A DNA stretch of 64,000 nt from Pleurodeles waltl. Lineage: Eukaryota; Chordata; Amphibia; Caudata; Salamandridae. Below are positions 9,754-20,199 of the stretch, in pieces. Under the pieces are notes generated by a model, which was given only the letters and a program-made list of their open reading frames with translations, had not been told where the DNA came from and did no database searches. The position numbers and the translations under genes were made by a program. Positions within the stretch are counted from its first letter, which is position 1. Each line of letters opens with the position of its first letter. The stretch lies in assembly GCF_031143425.1 (NCBI RefSeq), contig NC_090447.1, positions 24,215,426 to 24,279,425 on the forward strand, written 5' to 3'.

Positions 9754-12408
9754 CTAACCTTGGCCAGTTGAGACTTTATTGTCTAAGTGGTGATAAGTAG
9801 AGAGTAGCTCTGCAATAGACTGGTTACTCCCTTTATCATCCACTATATGGTTACTTCCCTGTGGGGATGTAAACCACCCTGTTTGAAGTTTTTTAGCTAA
9901 GCAACAATGTGAAGATGTATTTTCAGAGATTCTATCAGTTAGTTTTAGTTTAGAGCAGTGGGAATTGTCCACTGAACCTATTTGTAGTGATGGAAATGCC
10001 AGACAGGGATGCTGTCTCAGAAAAGCCATAGCTGGGCAAAAACTTTGTCCATATGGCTGGAAGAGAGAACAGGGATGCTGTTTCTCTTGAGTTGGAGCAG
10101 GGCAGGGATGCTGTCCTATGAGCTCCACACTAGGGCAGGGATGCTGTCCTAAGTGTTGTGAGGCAGTGCAGGGTTTCTGCACTAAAGTTTCTCTGGGAGG
10201 GTTGGAGGGATACTCCATGTTAACTAAAATGGTGCTCTTTTTCTCACCAATGTTAGTTATCCCACAGAGAGGTACTTCTACCTCAGGGAGTCCAGCTTTG
10301 CCAGCTGATGATTCCCTTGGAACAGGTGCCACCCCAGGAGAGGTTTCTCCCACCACAGGAATGATATCCTGAATGGTAGGGTGGTTAGGGGATACTGTGA
10401 TACCCTTTTTACCTGTTGATGGAGAGGGATCCTGAGTTTTCAGGCCTTCTCTCCTTTGCTTTTTCATTTCAGTAGAAATGAGAGGGAACAATTCCTCTGG
10501 GATGCCCAGCATGGCTGCATGGGCATAAAAATCTACATCAGCCCAACCTGAGGCCTCTAGGTCATTACCTAAGAGACAGTCTACAGGTAAGCTAGGTGAT
10601 ATCACCACCTGCTTAGGGCCAGTAACTCCACCCCAACTAAACTGAATTATAGCTAAGGGAAGAAACTTATTGGAGTTATGGACATCAATATTCTTATACT
10701 GTTGTCCAATGATGTGTTGATCAGGGTGCACTACGTTTTCAGTCACCAAAGTGATACTGGCACCTGTGTCCCTGTAGGCCAAGGCCTCAACACCATTTAT
10801 TGAAACTGTCTGCCTGTACTTATCCATTGTGAGGGGAGAAGCAGCCAGTGTGGCAAGGCCAATGCCACTAGGTGTGACAGAAACTGTCTTGGGACTGACT
10901 ACCCCAGTTTCTATTATGGACCCATAAGTGAACCCAACTACACCCTTAACTTGACTGTTGCCAGCAGTCCCACCACTAGTACCACTACTGCTAGGGGCAC
11001 TAGAGATTGATGTATTAGTGGTGGTAGGCTCAGGGGGTTTACCTGGACAGGACTTATCCCCTGGCCTATGGCCTCTGTTTTTACACACAAAGCACCAAAG
11101 CTTTTTAAATTGTGTAGGTTGAGAAGAAGAAGAATTTGTTTTATCCCCACCCCCTGAAGAGTGTTTAAGATTTGAAGTGGGATCTTTGGTTTTACCCTTA
11201 TCCCCATGCTTATCTTGAGATTTTTCACCATCTTTCTTCTTATTGTTCTCTTTGTCACCACCTGTATGAACTTTTCTGTTCACCCTTGTTCTGACCCATT
11301 TGTCTGCCTTCTTTCCCAATTCTTGGGGAGAGGTCAGATCAGAGTCCACTAAGTACTGGTGCAACAAATCAGACACACAATTATTAAGAATATGCTCTCT
11401 CAGGATCAAGTTATACAGGCTGTCATAATCAGTAACTTTACTGCCATGTAACAACCCCTCCAAGGCCTTCACTGAATGGTCAATGAAATCAACCCAGTCT
11501 TGTGAAGACTCCTTTTTGGTCTCTCTGAACTTTATCCTGTATTGTTCAGTGGTTAAGCCATAACCATCCAGGAGTGCATTCTTAAGAACTGTAAAATTAT
11601 TGGCATCACTTTCTTTCACAGTAAGGAGCCTATCCCTACCTTTTCCACTAAATGATAGCCATAGGATAGCAGCCCACTGCCTTTGAGGGACATCCTGTAC
11701 AACACAGGCCCTCTCAAGTGCAGCAAACCACTTGTTAATGTCATCCCCCTCCTTATAAGGGGGAACTATCTTATGCAGATTCCTGGAATCATGCTCTTTT
11801 GCAGGATGACTATGGGGAATACTGCTGCTGCCACCATGGGTTTCTAAACCCAACTTCTGTCTTTCCTTCTCTAATTCTAAAGACTGTCTATCCAAATCCA
11901 GCTGTTGCTTTTTAAGCTTCAGTCTGGTTTGTTCCACTCTCAACTTATTGAGTTCCCTTTCTAACAATCTGTCATCAGGGTTGGTGGGAGGGACATTTCT
12001 AGATACAGAGGTATGATGGGAATGAACAGAAGGAGACCTGTCCCTTACAGAGGGCACCCTAACAGCTTGGCTGACAGTGTAATGTGAGAGCACATCATCT
12101 GTATGGTGTGACTCCACCTCAGTACCAACTATGCTAGACTGTCTAGTAATGGGCAGGCTAAGAAGTTTCTTTCCTGAATCTTTTCCTGGGGGAGTCCCTG
12201 GATCAGATTGGGAACCATTAGCTACTTTTTCAACAGATGGGGCACTTTTAGCCTTATCTTGTTCTCTAAGCATGTTAAGTAACAATTCCAAGGAAGGATT
12301 CTTCCCTACACTCAAACCTCTCTCTACACAGAGACTCCTTGCTCCTTTCCAGCTAAGGTGGTCATATGCAAGTTTGGACAGATCAACATTTTGGCCTGTG
12401 CCAGACAT
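9754..12408 (-). CDS. Gag-protease polyprotein of a Ty3/Gypsy (Gmr1-like) element, intact
   Basis: 884-aa single ORF, ATG at 12408, 270 bp inside the 5' LTR. Residues about 150-190 form a charged coiled coil (ERELNKLRVEQTRLKLKK), and about 215-385 is a retrotransposon capsid-like region. A zinc knuckle of spacing CX2CX4HX6C lies at C439, C442, H447 and C454 (two residues longer than the usual CX2CX4HX4C). A retropepsin domain carries the catalytic DTGAS motif with Asp at 547 and a later 'LLGNDLEASGWADVDFYAHAAMLG' region shared with the decayed copy near 28100-28190. The last ~130 residues hold five 'QHPCP/QSFCP' repeats, and the protein ends with 'HLDNKVSTGQG'. Nothing of RT, RNase H or integrase is present. 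The ending resembles the C-terminus of the decayed element's pol (near 33815-33845), so I infer an internal deletion joined protease to the pol tail. The protein should assemble particles and package the element RNA, with enzymes supplied by a partner. Confidence 0.9.
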   Translation of the reverse strand: MSGTGQNVDLSKLAYDHLSWKGARSLCVERGLSVGKNPSLELLLNMLREQDKAKSAPSVEKVANGSQSDPGTPPGKDSGKKLLSLPITRQSSIVGTEVESHHTDDVLSHYTVSQAVRVPSVRDRSPSVHSHHTSVSRNVPPTNPDDRLLERELNKLRVEQTRLKLKKQQLDLDRQSLELEKERQKLGLETHGGSSSIPHSHPAKEHDSRNLHKIVPPYKEGDDINKWFAALERACVVQDVPQRQWAAILWLSFSGKGRDRLLTVKESDANNFTVLKNALLDGYGLTTEQYRIKFRETKKESSQDWVDFIDHSVKALEGLLHGSKVTDYDSLYNLILREHILNNCVSDLLHQYLVDSDLTSPQELGKKADKWVRTRVNRKVHTGGDKENNKKKDGEKSQDKHGDKGKTKDPTSNLKHSSGGGDKTNSSSSQPTQFKKLWCFVCKNRGHRPGDKSCPGKPPEPTTTNTSISSAPSSSGTSGGTAGNSQVKGVVGFTYGSIIETGVVSPKTVSVTPSGIGLATLAASPLTMDKYRQTVSINGVEALAYRDTGASITLVTENVVHPDQHIIGQQYKNIDVHNSNKFLPLAIIQFSWGGVTGPKQVVISPSLPVDCLLGNDLEASGWADVDFYAHAAMLGIPEELFPLISTEMKKQRREGLKTQDPSPSTGKKGITVSPNHPTIQDIIPVVGETSPGVAPVPRESSAGKAGLPEVEVPLCGITNIGEKKSTILVNMEYPSNPPRETLVQKPCTASQHLGQHPCPSVELIGQHPCPAPTQEKQHPCSLFQPYGQSFCPAMAFLRQHPCLAFPSLQIGSVDNSHCSKLKLTDRISENTSSHCCLAKKLQTGWFTSPQGSNHIVDDKGSNQSIAELLSTYHHLDNKVSTGQG

Positions 12409-12660
12409 TTTTAGAGAGAGTTAAAGTGATAGAAAAAGAGAAAAAAGTTTTCAGAACTTTTAGAAAGACAGAAAAAAACTTTTAAAACTTTTTAGAACTT
12501 TTTAGAAAGTTTAGAAGTACTTTTCAGCACTTAGAAAAGAGTGAAAAGAGGAAATGCAAAACTTTTTGGTTATGTGTATATACACTGAACTTGTTTTGTA
12601 TATTTTTCTCTTATGAAAAGTACAATGACAAGAGTGGTAAGTAGTCTCAAAGCACTTATC

Positions 12661-12678
12661 CCACCGCTGCACAACCAA
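12661..12678 (-). other. putative primer-binding site
   Basis: Immediately inside the 5' LTR the minus strand reads TTGGTTGTGCAGCGGTGG. TGG one base after the LTR fits pairing with the CCA end of a tRNA. I cannot name the tRNA. Confidence 0.5.
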
Positions 12679-15600
12679 TGTAGGAGGCTGGACTGGCTTG
12701 TAGTGAGTACCAAGGGGTACTTGCACCTTGCACCAGGCCCAGTTATCCCTTATTAGTGTATAGGGTGTCTAGCAGCTTAGGCTGATAGATAATGGTAGCT
12801 TAGCAGAGCAGCTTAGGCTGAACTAGGCGACGAGTGAAGCTCCTACAGTACCACTTAGTGTCATATGCACAATATCATAAGAAAACACAATACACAGTTA
12901 TACTAAAAATAAAGGTACTTTATTTTTATGACAATATGCCAAAGTATCTCAGAGTGTACCCTCAGTGAGAGGATAGGAAATATACACAAGATATATATAC
13001 ACAATAGCAAAAATATGCAGTATAGTCTTAGAAAACAGTGCAAACAATGTATAGTTACAATAGGATGCAATGGGGACACATAGGGATAGGGGCAACACAA
13101 ACCATATACTCCAAAAGTGGAATGCGAACCACGAATGGACCCCAAACCTATGTGACCTTTTAGAGGGTCGCTGGGACTATTAGAAAATAGTAAGAGTTAG
13201 AAAAATAACCCTCCCCAAGACCCTGAAAGGTGAGTGCAAAGTGCACTAAAGTTCCCCTAAGGATAAAGAAGTCGTGTTAGAGGAATAATGCAGGAAAAAC
13301 ACAAACCAACAATGCAACAACGATGGATTTCCAATCTTGGGTACCTGTGGAACAAGGGGACCAAGTCCAAAAGTCACAAGCAAGTCGGAGATGGGCAGAT
13401 GCCCAGGAAATGCCAGCTGTGGGTGCAAAGAAGCTTCTACTGGACAGAAGAAGCTGAGGTTTCTGCAGGAACGAAAAGGGCTAGAGACTTCCCCTTTGGT
13501 GGACGGATCCCTCTCACCTTGGAGAGTTGTGCAGAAGTGTTTTCCCGCCGAAAGAACGCCAACAAGCCTTGCTAGCTGCAAATCGTGCGGTTAGCGTTTT
13601 TGGATGCTGCTGTGGCCCAGGAGGGACCAGGAGGTCGCAAATTGGACCGTAAGGTAGAGGGGACGTCGAGCAAGACAAGGAGCCCTCTTAGCAGCAGGTA
13701 GCACCCGGAGAAGTGCCAGAAACAGGCACTACGAGGATGCGTGAAACGGTGCTCACCCGAAGTCGCACAAAGAAGTCCCACGTCGCTGGAGAACAACTTA
13801 GGAGGTCGTGCAATGCAGGTTAGAGTGCCGTGGACCCAGGCTGGACTGTGCACAAAGGATTTCCGCCGGAAGTGCACGGAGGCCGGAGTAGCTGCAAAAG
13901 TCGCGGTTCCCAGCAATGCAGTCTAGCGAGGTGAGGCAAGGACTTACCTCCACCAAACTTGGACTGAAGAGTCACTGGACTGTGGGGGTCACTTGGACAG
14001 AGTTGCTGGATTCGAGGGACCTCGCTCGTCGTGCTGAGAGGAGACCCAAGGGACCGGTAATTCAGCTTTTTGGTGCCTGCGGTTGCAGGGGGAAGATTCC
14101 ATCGACCCACGGGAGATTTCTTCGGAGCTTCTAGTGCAGAGAGGAGGCAGACTACCCCCACAGCATGCACCACCAGGAAAACAGTCGAGAAGGCGGCAGG
14201 ATCAGCGTTACAGAGTTGCAGTAGTCATCTTTGCTACTATGTTGCAGTTTTGCAGGCTTCCAGCGCGGTCAGCAGTCGATTCCTTGGCAGAAGGTGAAGA
14301 GAGAGATGCAGAGGAACTCGGATGAGCTCTTGCATTCGTTATCTAAAGTTTCCCCAGAGACAGAGACCCTAAATAGCCAGAAAAGAGGGTTTGGCTACCT
14401 AGGAGAGAGGATAGGCTAGCAACACCTGAAGGAGCCTATCAGAAGGAGTCTCTGACGTCACCTGGTGGCACTGGCCACTCAGAGCACTCCAGTGTGCCAG
14501 CAGCACCTCTGTTTCCAAGATGGCAGAGGTCTGGAGCACACTGGAGGAGCTCTGGACACCTCCCAGGGGAGGTGCAGGTCAGGGGAGTGGTCACTCCCCT
14601 TTCCTTTGTCCAGTTTCGCGCCAGAGCAGGGCTAAGGGGTCCCTGAACCGGTGTAGACTGGCTTATGCAGAAATGGGCACCAAAAGTGCCCATGAAAGCA
14701 TTTCCAGAGGCTGGGGGAGGCTACTCCTCCCCTGCCTTCACACCATTTTCCAAAGGGAGAGGGTGTAACACCCTCTCTCAGAGGAAGTTCTTTGTTCTGC
14801 CATCCTGGGACAAGCCTGGCTTGACCCCAGGGGGGCAGAAACCTGTCTGAGGGGTTGGCAGCAGCAGCAGCTGCAGTGAAACCCCAGGAAAGGCGGTTTG
14901 GAAGTACCAGGGTCTGTGCTACAGACCACTGGGATCATGGGATTGTGCCAACTATGCCAGGATGGCATAGAGTGGGCAATTCCATGATCATAGACATGTT
15001 ACATGGCCATATTCGGAGTTACCATTGTGAAGCTACATATAGGTAGTGACCTATATGTAGTGCACGCGTGTAATGGTGTCCCCGCACTCACAAAGTCCGG
15101 GGAATTGGCCCCGAACAATGTGGGGGCACCTTGGCTAGTGCCAGGGTGCCCTCACACTAAGTAACTTTGCACCTAACCTTTACCAGGTAAAGGTTAGACA
15201 TATAGGTGACTTACAAGTTACTTAAGTGTAGTGTAAAATGGCTGTGAAATAACGTGGACGTTATTTCACTCAGGCTGCAGTGGCAGTCCTGTGTAAGAAT
15301 TGTCTGAGCTCCCTATGGGTGGCAAAAGAAATGCTGCAGCCCATAGGGATCTCCTGGAACCCCAATACCCTGGGTACCTCAGTACCATATACTAGGGAAT
15401 TATAAGGGTGTTCCAGTAAGCCAATGTAAATTGGTAAAATTGGTCACTAGCCTGCTAGTGACAATTTGAAAGAAATGAGAGAGCATAACCACTGAGGTTC
15501 TGGTTAGCAGAGCATCAGTGAGACAGTTAGGCATCACACAGGGAACACATACCTATAGGTCACAAACTTATGAGCACTGGGGTCCTGACTAGCAGGGTCC

Positions 15601-15761
15601 CAGTGACACATAACAAACATACTGAAAACATAGGGTTTTCACTATGAGCACTGGGCCCTGGCTGGCAGGATCCCAGTGAGACAGTGAAAACACCCTGACA
15701 TACACTCACAAACAGGCCCAAAGTGGGGGTAACAAGGCTAGAAAGAGGCTACTTTCTCACA
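12679..15761 (-). repeat. 5' LTR of the 9.1-kb element
   Basis: 3,083 bp, same length as the left LTR and about 1% different by my count. It reads on the minus strand from TGTGAGAAAG (15761) to CCTCCTACA (12679). Promoter-like core at 14368-14460 (TATTTAG box and CRE). Hairpin array near 15490-15678 and inverted repeat at 15244-15269. Confidence 0.93.
14368..14460 (-). promoter_or_regulatory. 5' LTR core promoter: CRE plus TATTTAG box
   Basis: TGACGTCA at 14453-14460 and GCTATTTAGG at 14368-14377. Being in the 5' LTR, this copy would drive the Gag-PR RNA. A CRE would make it responsive to CREB/ATF factors. This is inferred, not shown. Confidence 0.55.
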
Positions 15762-15766
15762 TAGAC
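15762..15766 (+). repeat. target site duplication TAGAC, right copy
   Basis: Follows the terminal CA of the right LTR and matches 6637-6641. Confidence 0.9.
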
Positions 15767-16155
15767 CACTCTACTATATGCCATTACAGTCTACGCCACT
15801 CCACTATAGACCACTCTACTATATGCCATTACAGTCTACGCCACTCCACACAATGCCACTCCACTCTATGCCATTCTACTCTACTGCACACTATTCTACA
15901 CCACTCCACATCACTCCACTGTACTTTATGCCACTCTATCCCATACCACTTTACGCCATTCTACTATACACCACTCCCTTTTAAGCCACTCTATTCTGCG
16001 CCACTCCACTCTACGCCACTCTACTCCATACCACTCTATTCCACTCCACTCCACTCAAATCTACGTCTCTCTCTACTCCACACAATTCTAATCTATGTGA
16101 CTCTATGCAACTGAACTCTGCCACTCTATGCTACACATCCACTCTACACCAGTCT
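15767..16155 (+). repeat. CCACTCTACT-type simple satellite, right part
   Basis: Continuation of the array cut by the LTR element, with the same ccact/ctact and atgccattc words. It degenerates near 16100. Confidence 0.88.
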
Positions 16156-16159
16156 ACTC

Positions 16160-16862
16160 TATGCGCAACACTGCAGTGAGCTCCGTGCATGGGCAGTGCT
16201 GCAGTGGAAACACCACGCCTGACAGTGATAACGGGACAGGGATCACAGGACACCAGTGACCATAGGACACTGCAGTGAGCACCGTGCATGGGCAGTGCTG
16301 CAGGGGAAACACCATGGGACAACATGGCTGACACCAGTGACCACAAGACACCAGTGATCACAAGGCACCAGTGACCACACGACACTGCAGTGAGCACTGT
16401 GCATGGGCAGTGCTGCAGAGGAAACGCCATGCTTGACATCAATGACCACAGGACACCCGTGACCACAGTACACCAGTGATCACAGGACACTAGAGATCAC
16501 AGGACACTGCAAAGAGCACCGTGCATGGGGAGTGCTGCAGAGGAAACACCGTGCCTTACACCAGTGACCACAGGACACCACTGACCACAGGACACCACTG
16601 ATCACAGGGCACCAATGACCACAGGACACCAGAGACCAAACGACACCGCAGTGAGCACGTGCATGGGCAGTGCTGCAGAGGAAACACCATGCCTGACACC
16701 AGTGAAAAAAGGACACCAGTGACCACAGGACACCAGAGCCCACACGACGCCGCAGTGAGCACAGTGCACGGGCAGTGCTGAAGTGGAAACACCACGCCTG
16801 ACATCAGTGACCACAGGAAACTGCAGTGACCACGGGACACCAGTGATCACAGCACTGCAGTG
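16160..16862 (+). repeat. minisatellite, 100-137 bp units
   Basis: The landmark 'gcatgggcagtgctgca' recurs about six times (near 16187, 16287, 16402, 16525, 16662, 16768). Unit length varies because each unit contains a variable number of ~16-bp 'accagtgaccacaggac' subrepeats. The minus-strand frames over it are repeat artefacts. Confidence 0.85.
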
Positions 16863-17019
16863 ATATCACAGATCAGCAAAGCGGAGTAATTCCCCAGCGA
16901 CGACGAACATGGCATCCTGCAGATGCGGTGTACCCACCTCAGAGCTGTGAAGGGCTGGTGGCGGCATGCATCGTCCGGCAGCAGAGCGGGGGCAGTGTGC
17001 TCGTGGCCTGCGTCTCCCC

Positions 17020-17592
17020 AGCACAGACACCGGGTCTCTCCCAGCACAGACACCGGGTCCTCTCCCAGCACAGACACGTACAGTGCGTCTTCCCCTCACA
17101 GACACCGAGTCCTTTCCCAGCACAGACACCGGGTCTCTCCCAGCACAGACACCGGGTCCTCTCCCAGCACAGACACCGGGTCTTCTCCCAGCACAGACAC
17201 CGGGTCTTCCCCTCACAGACACCGGGTCCTCTCCCAGCACAGACACCGGGTCTTCTCCCAGCACAGACACGTACAGTGCGTCTTCCCCTCACAGACACCG
17301 AGTCCTTTCCCAGCACAGACACCGGGTCTTCTCCCAGCACAGACACCGGGACTTCTCCCAGCACAGACACGTACAGTGAGTCTTCCCCTCACAGACACCG
17401 AGTCCTTTCCCAGCACAGACACCGGGTCTTCTCCCAGCACAGACACCGGGACTTCTCCCAGCACAGACACGTACAGTGTGTCTTCCCCTCACAGACACCG
17501 AGTCCTTTCCCAGCACAGACACCGGGTCTCTCCCAGCACAGACACCGGGTCCTCTCCCACCACAGACATCGGGTCCTCTCCCAGCACAGCTG
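17020..17592 (+). repeat. 24-bp minisatellite with a ~99-bp higher-order period
   Basis: Tandem 'cccagcacagacaccgggtc' units of 23-24 bp. A variant unit 'cacgtacagtg.gtcttcccc' recurs near 17077, 17270, 17369 and 17469, giving a higher-order period of about 99 bp in the right half. Because the unit is mostly a multiple of three, long frames stay open on both strands, but none has a coding signature. Confidence 0.88.
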
Positions 17593-17717
17593 ACAAGCAG
17601 CCGCCTTGTGATGCTCTAAGTGCAGACCAGCACTTGCCGCAGAGACAGGAAACCGTAATCAGTTTATCAATTAGCTGCGCTGCCTGCCCTCTTCGCCCTC
17701 CCCAGGGGGAGAGCCCC

Positions 17718-20199
17718 TGTAGGAAAGTCTGCTCTTTCTGGCATGATTACCCCCATTTTCAGCCCAAAGGGCAGGCTGTAGGTCCCTGTGTGTCTGGGCA
17801 CCCCTGCATGAGCAGAGGTGCCCCAACAAACTCCAGTTCCAATTCCCTGGACTTCTAGGTTCAGGGAAGTCATTTTAGCTATGTACTGGCCACTGGTCAC
17901 TCTACCTGTTGTACAGCTACTTAATAGTAACTCTGAACCTGGGTATGTGTGGTATGAAACATGTCGGAACCATACCCAAAAACTGATTTCAGTATTGGTG
18001 ATATGATTCCATGCACTCTGGGGGTTCAATATATAACCTCTCCCCCCCCCCCCCCCCCCCCCACGTCTGCTCCTGCTAGTCTTCCAGGGTTTGCAGGCAG
18101 CCCACGTTGCTGCAGCCCCTCAGACAAAATGATGTCCTCCTGCTGCTTGACCAGCTCAAGGAGGGGACAGCAGAACAAAGGATTTCCTGTAGGAGAGGGG
18201 TGCAACCTCCTCTCCTTTGGAAATGGGTGTTACAGGGCTGGGGAGAGGTAGCCTCCCCATGCCACTGGTTTGCTTTGAAGGGCCCATTTGGTGCCCTCCT
18301 TGCATAATCTGGGTTGGACCAGTCCAGGGACCACTGGTCCCTGCTTCAGTGTGAAAAATACAAGGGAACGGGGAGTGTCCACTCCCCTGTCCAGCACCAC
18401 CCGGTGGGTGGTGCCCAGAGCTCCTCCAGGTGGCCACTTGGTTCTGCCATCTTGGAAACAAGATGTGTAGAGGCATCTAGGAGCATCTGACTGGGTAGGC
18501 CAGGTACCTGACGTCAGAGGCCCCTCCTGATAGGTGGTCACTTCAGAGAGTGACAAAACCCCTTTTTGAGCTATTTAGGGACTCCATTGAGGGTGGGTCC
18601 CAAGATTTCTCTTGCACGATTCCATCAGGACTCCTCAGCAAAGACCTCTTCTGCTCCTGGCCTCTGGAAGAGCTGCTGGGCAACACAGAAACGGAACAAG
18701 ACTGCAACGCCTGAGAAGACTTCCTCTTGAAACATTGTTTCTGCAGCTCCTGTCAGCAATCTGCAACATTTCAATGGCTGTGCATTCTCTGCGGTCAGCA
18801 AGACTTCAGCTGCACCAAGAAGCAAGAAGGAATCTCCCTTGGAGTGAAGGAGTCACTCCCCTGCATCCACTGGCACCTAAGGCAATGACGCCCGGCTAGT
18901 GGGATCTTCCGTCTTCTGGATCTGTGAAGATTCTCCAACATAGGTGGTGGTTCTGAGGGATCCTCTTGGTCCTCTCTGACATCTTTCCAATGCAGGAGAT
19001 GGTGAGCACTTGCCTCTTCCATTAGGACAGAACCCCTGTGCACAACGACTGTTGGAGCAACCAAGCCTTGTTGACTCCTGCTCCAGGGGATCTTCAGGCT
19101 CCAAGTAGCCCTGGCTCCCAGCACTCTACATCTGCAAGGACAGTCTCCTCTCTGATGCTCCAGTGACGTTGGACACCTCTTCAGGTGTAGTGACTGGGCC
19201 TCACTGCGCCTTACTGTGCCTGCTGCCAATGGGTTGCTTGTGGTAGCTCCGACTGCTTCTGCTGGCTCTCCTGTCTTCTGCCGGTCAGCCCGGAGTCCGC
19301 TCTAAGGGCTGAGCCCCCAGGATCTAGCTGGTCCTCCACAGGTCTGCAAAACTTCCACAGATTCCTCTTGCATTTGCTTGTTCGTGGCCATCCTGACTAC
19401 TAACCCGTCCGCAATCCGTCAACCGTCGAGGGGCAGCTCGTAGGCAACTTCAGAGACTCCTCTGCAGCTCCTGAAGCCCGCAGCTGGACTTCATCCATCA
19501 CCACGACCCAGGTCTTCAGCCACAGAGGGGTGGGCATTGGCTTCTGCCCCACCTGGACACTCTTGTGTAGACTGGACTCTTTTTTTGCAGGTCTTCTTCA
19601 CACGGAATCCACCATTTGGTTCCACTGGTCCTGTGCTCCCTCTGCAATTTTGAACCACGATGTCCCTATGTTGGCCTATGGGAAAACTGGGTAACTTACC
19701 TCTCTGCACCCGGGCTCTCGGGATCTTCTAGATATTTACCATTTGGTGTTCCACTTTCTCCCAGTGATTGTCTAACTACACCATACAGCCTGGTTGGTGA
19801 CACCCGATCGCATTCCATTGTTTTAGTATATGGTTTGGCCCCCCTATAGGGCCCTTGCTAATTTATGCCCTTCCTGATTACTTAACGGTGTATATTTCTT
19901 GTGTTCATACTTCCAGAGGGAAGTATACCTATGGTAGTCTAGTTTGGTGTGCCTATAATAAAGTACATTTATTTTTGCAACACTGTGTGGTTCCCTTCAT
20001 GTGTGATAAGTGTCTGCGTGACTACTGTGGTATTGCGATTGCTTCACATGCCTTCTAGATAAGTCTTGGCTGCTCACCACAGCTACCAGAGAGCGCCCTG
20101 GCTGTCTAGACACTAACACTCACTAGTAGGGGGTTGCTTGGACCCAGTGTAAGGTGTAACACCATGGGTGTCCACCACACACTGGGCCAGCTTTCTACA
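17718..20199 (+). mobile_element. solo LTR, 2,482 bp
   Basis: TGTAGGAAAG...TTTCTACA flanked by a perfect 5-bp duplication, GCCCC at 17713-17717 and 20200-20204. It belongs to the same broad LTR superfamily as the others: CRE at 18509-18516, TATTTAG box at 18570-18579, AATAAA at 19957-19962 in the AATAAAGTAC context. It contains a run of about 20 C near 18042-18062. There is no interior region, so it is a recombination remnant. Confidence 0.88.
18509..18579 (+). promoter_or_regulatory. CRE plus TATTTAG box of the solo LTR
   Basis: TGACGTCA followed 54 bp later by GCTATTTAGG, the same core as in the 9.1-kb element although the LTRs differ widely elsewhere. Confidence 0.5.

Larger units (their letters stand above)
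6642..15761 (-). mobile_element. complete non-autonomous LTR retrotransposon (Gag-PR only), 9,120 bp
   Basis: Two LTRs of identical length (3,083 bp each) flank a 2,954-bp interior with one long minus-strand ORF encoding Gag and protease. Direct evidence of an intact insertion: TG...CA ends, matching TAGAC duplications, a G-rich polypurine tract next to the left (3') LTR, and a TGG-starting primer-site-like sequence next to the right (5') LTR. I counted about 35 substitutions and no indels between the LTRs (about 1.1%), so the insertion is young. There is no reverse transcriptase, RNase H or integrase. A related decayed element at 26474-33878 has those domains, so this copy must be mobilised in trans if it is active. 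Confidence 0.92.

Noticed and set aside
12131..12424. 97-aa plus frame opposite Gag
   Set aside because: Shadow of the Gag-PR coding strand.
17020..17592. CRISPR-like look of regularly spaced short repeats
   Set aside because: The units are contiguous tandem repeats with no unique spacers, in a eukaryotic genome.
16923..17858. 311-aa and 221-aa plus frames plus several minus frames over the same DNA
   Set aside because: They lie on a 24-bp tandem array, which keeps several frames open on both strands; no domain and no codon signature.
18042..18062. Poly-C run as a polypurine tract boundary
   Set aside because: It is inside a solo LTR with proven ends at 17718 and 20199, far from either end.
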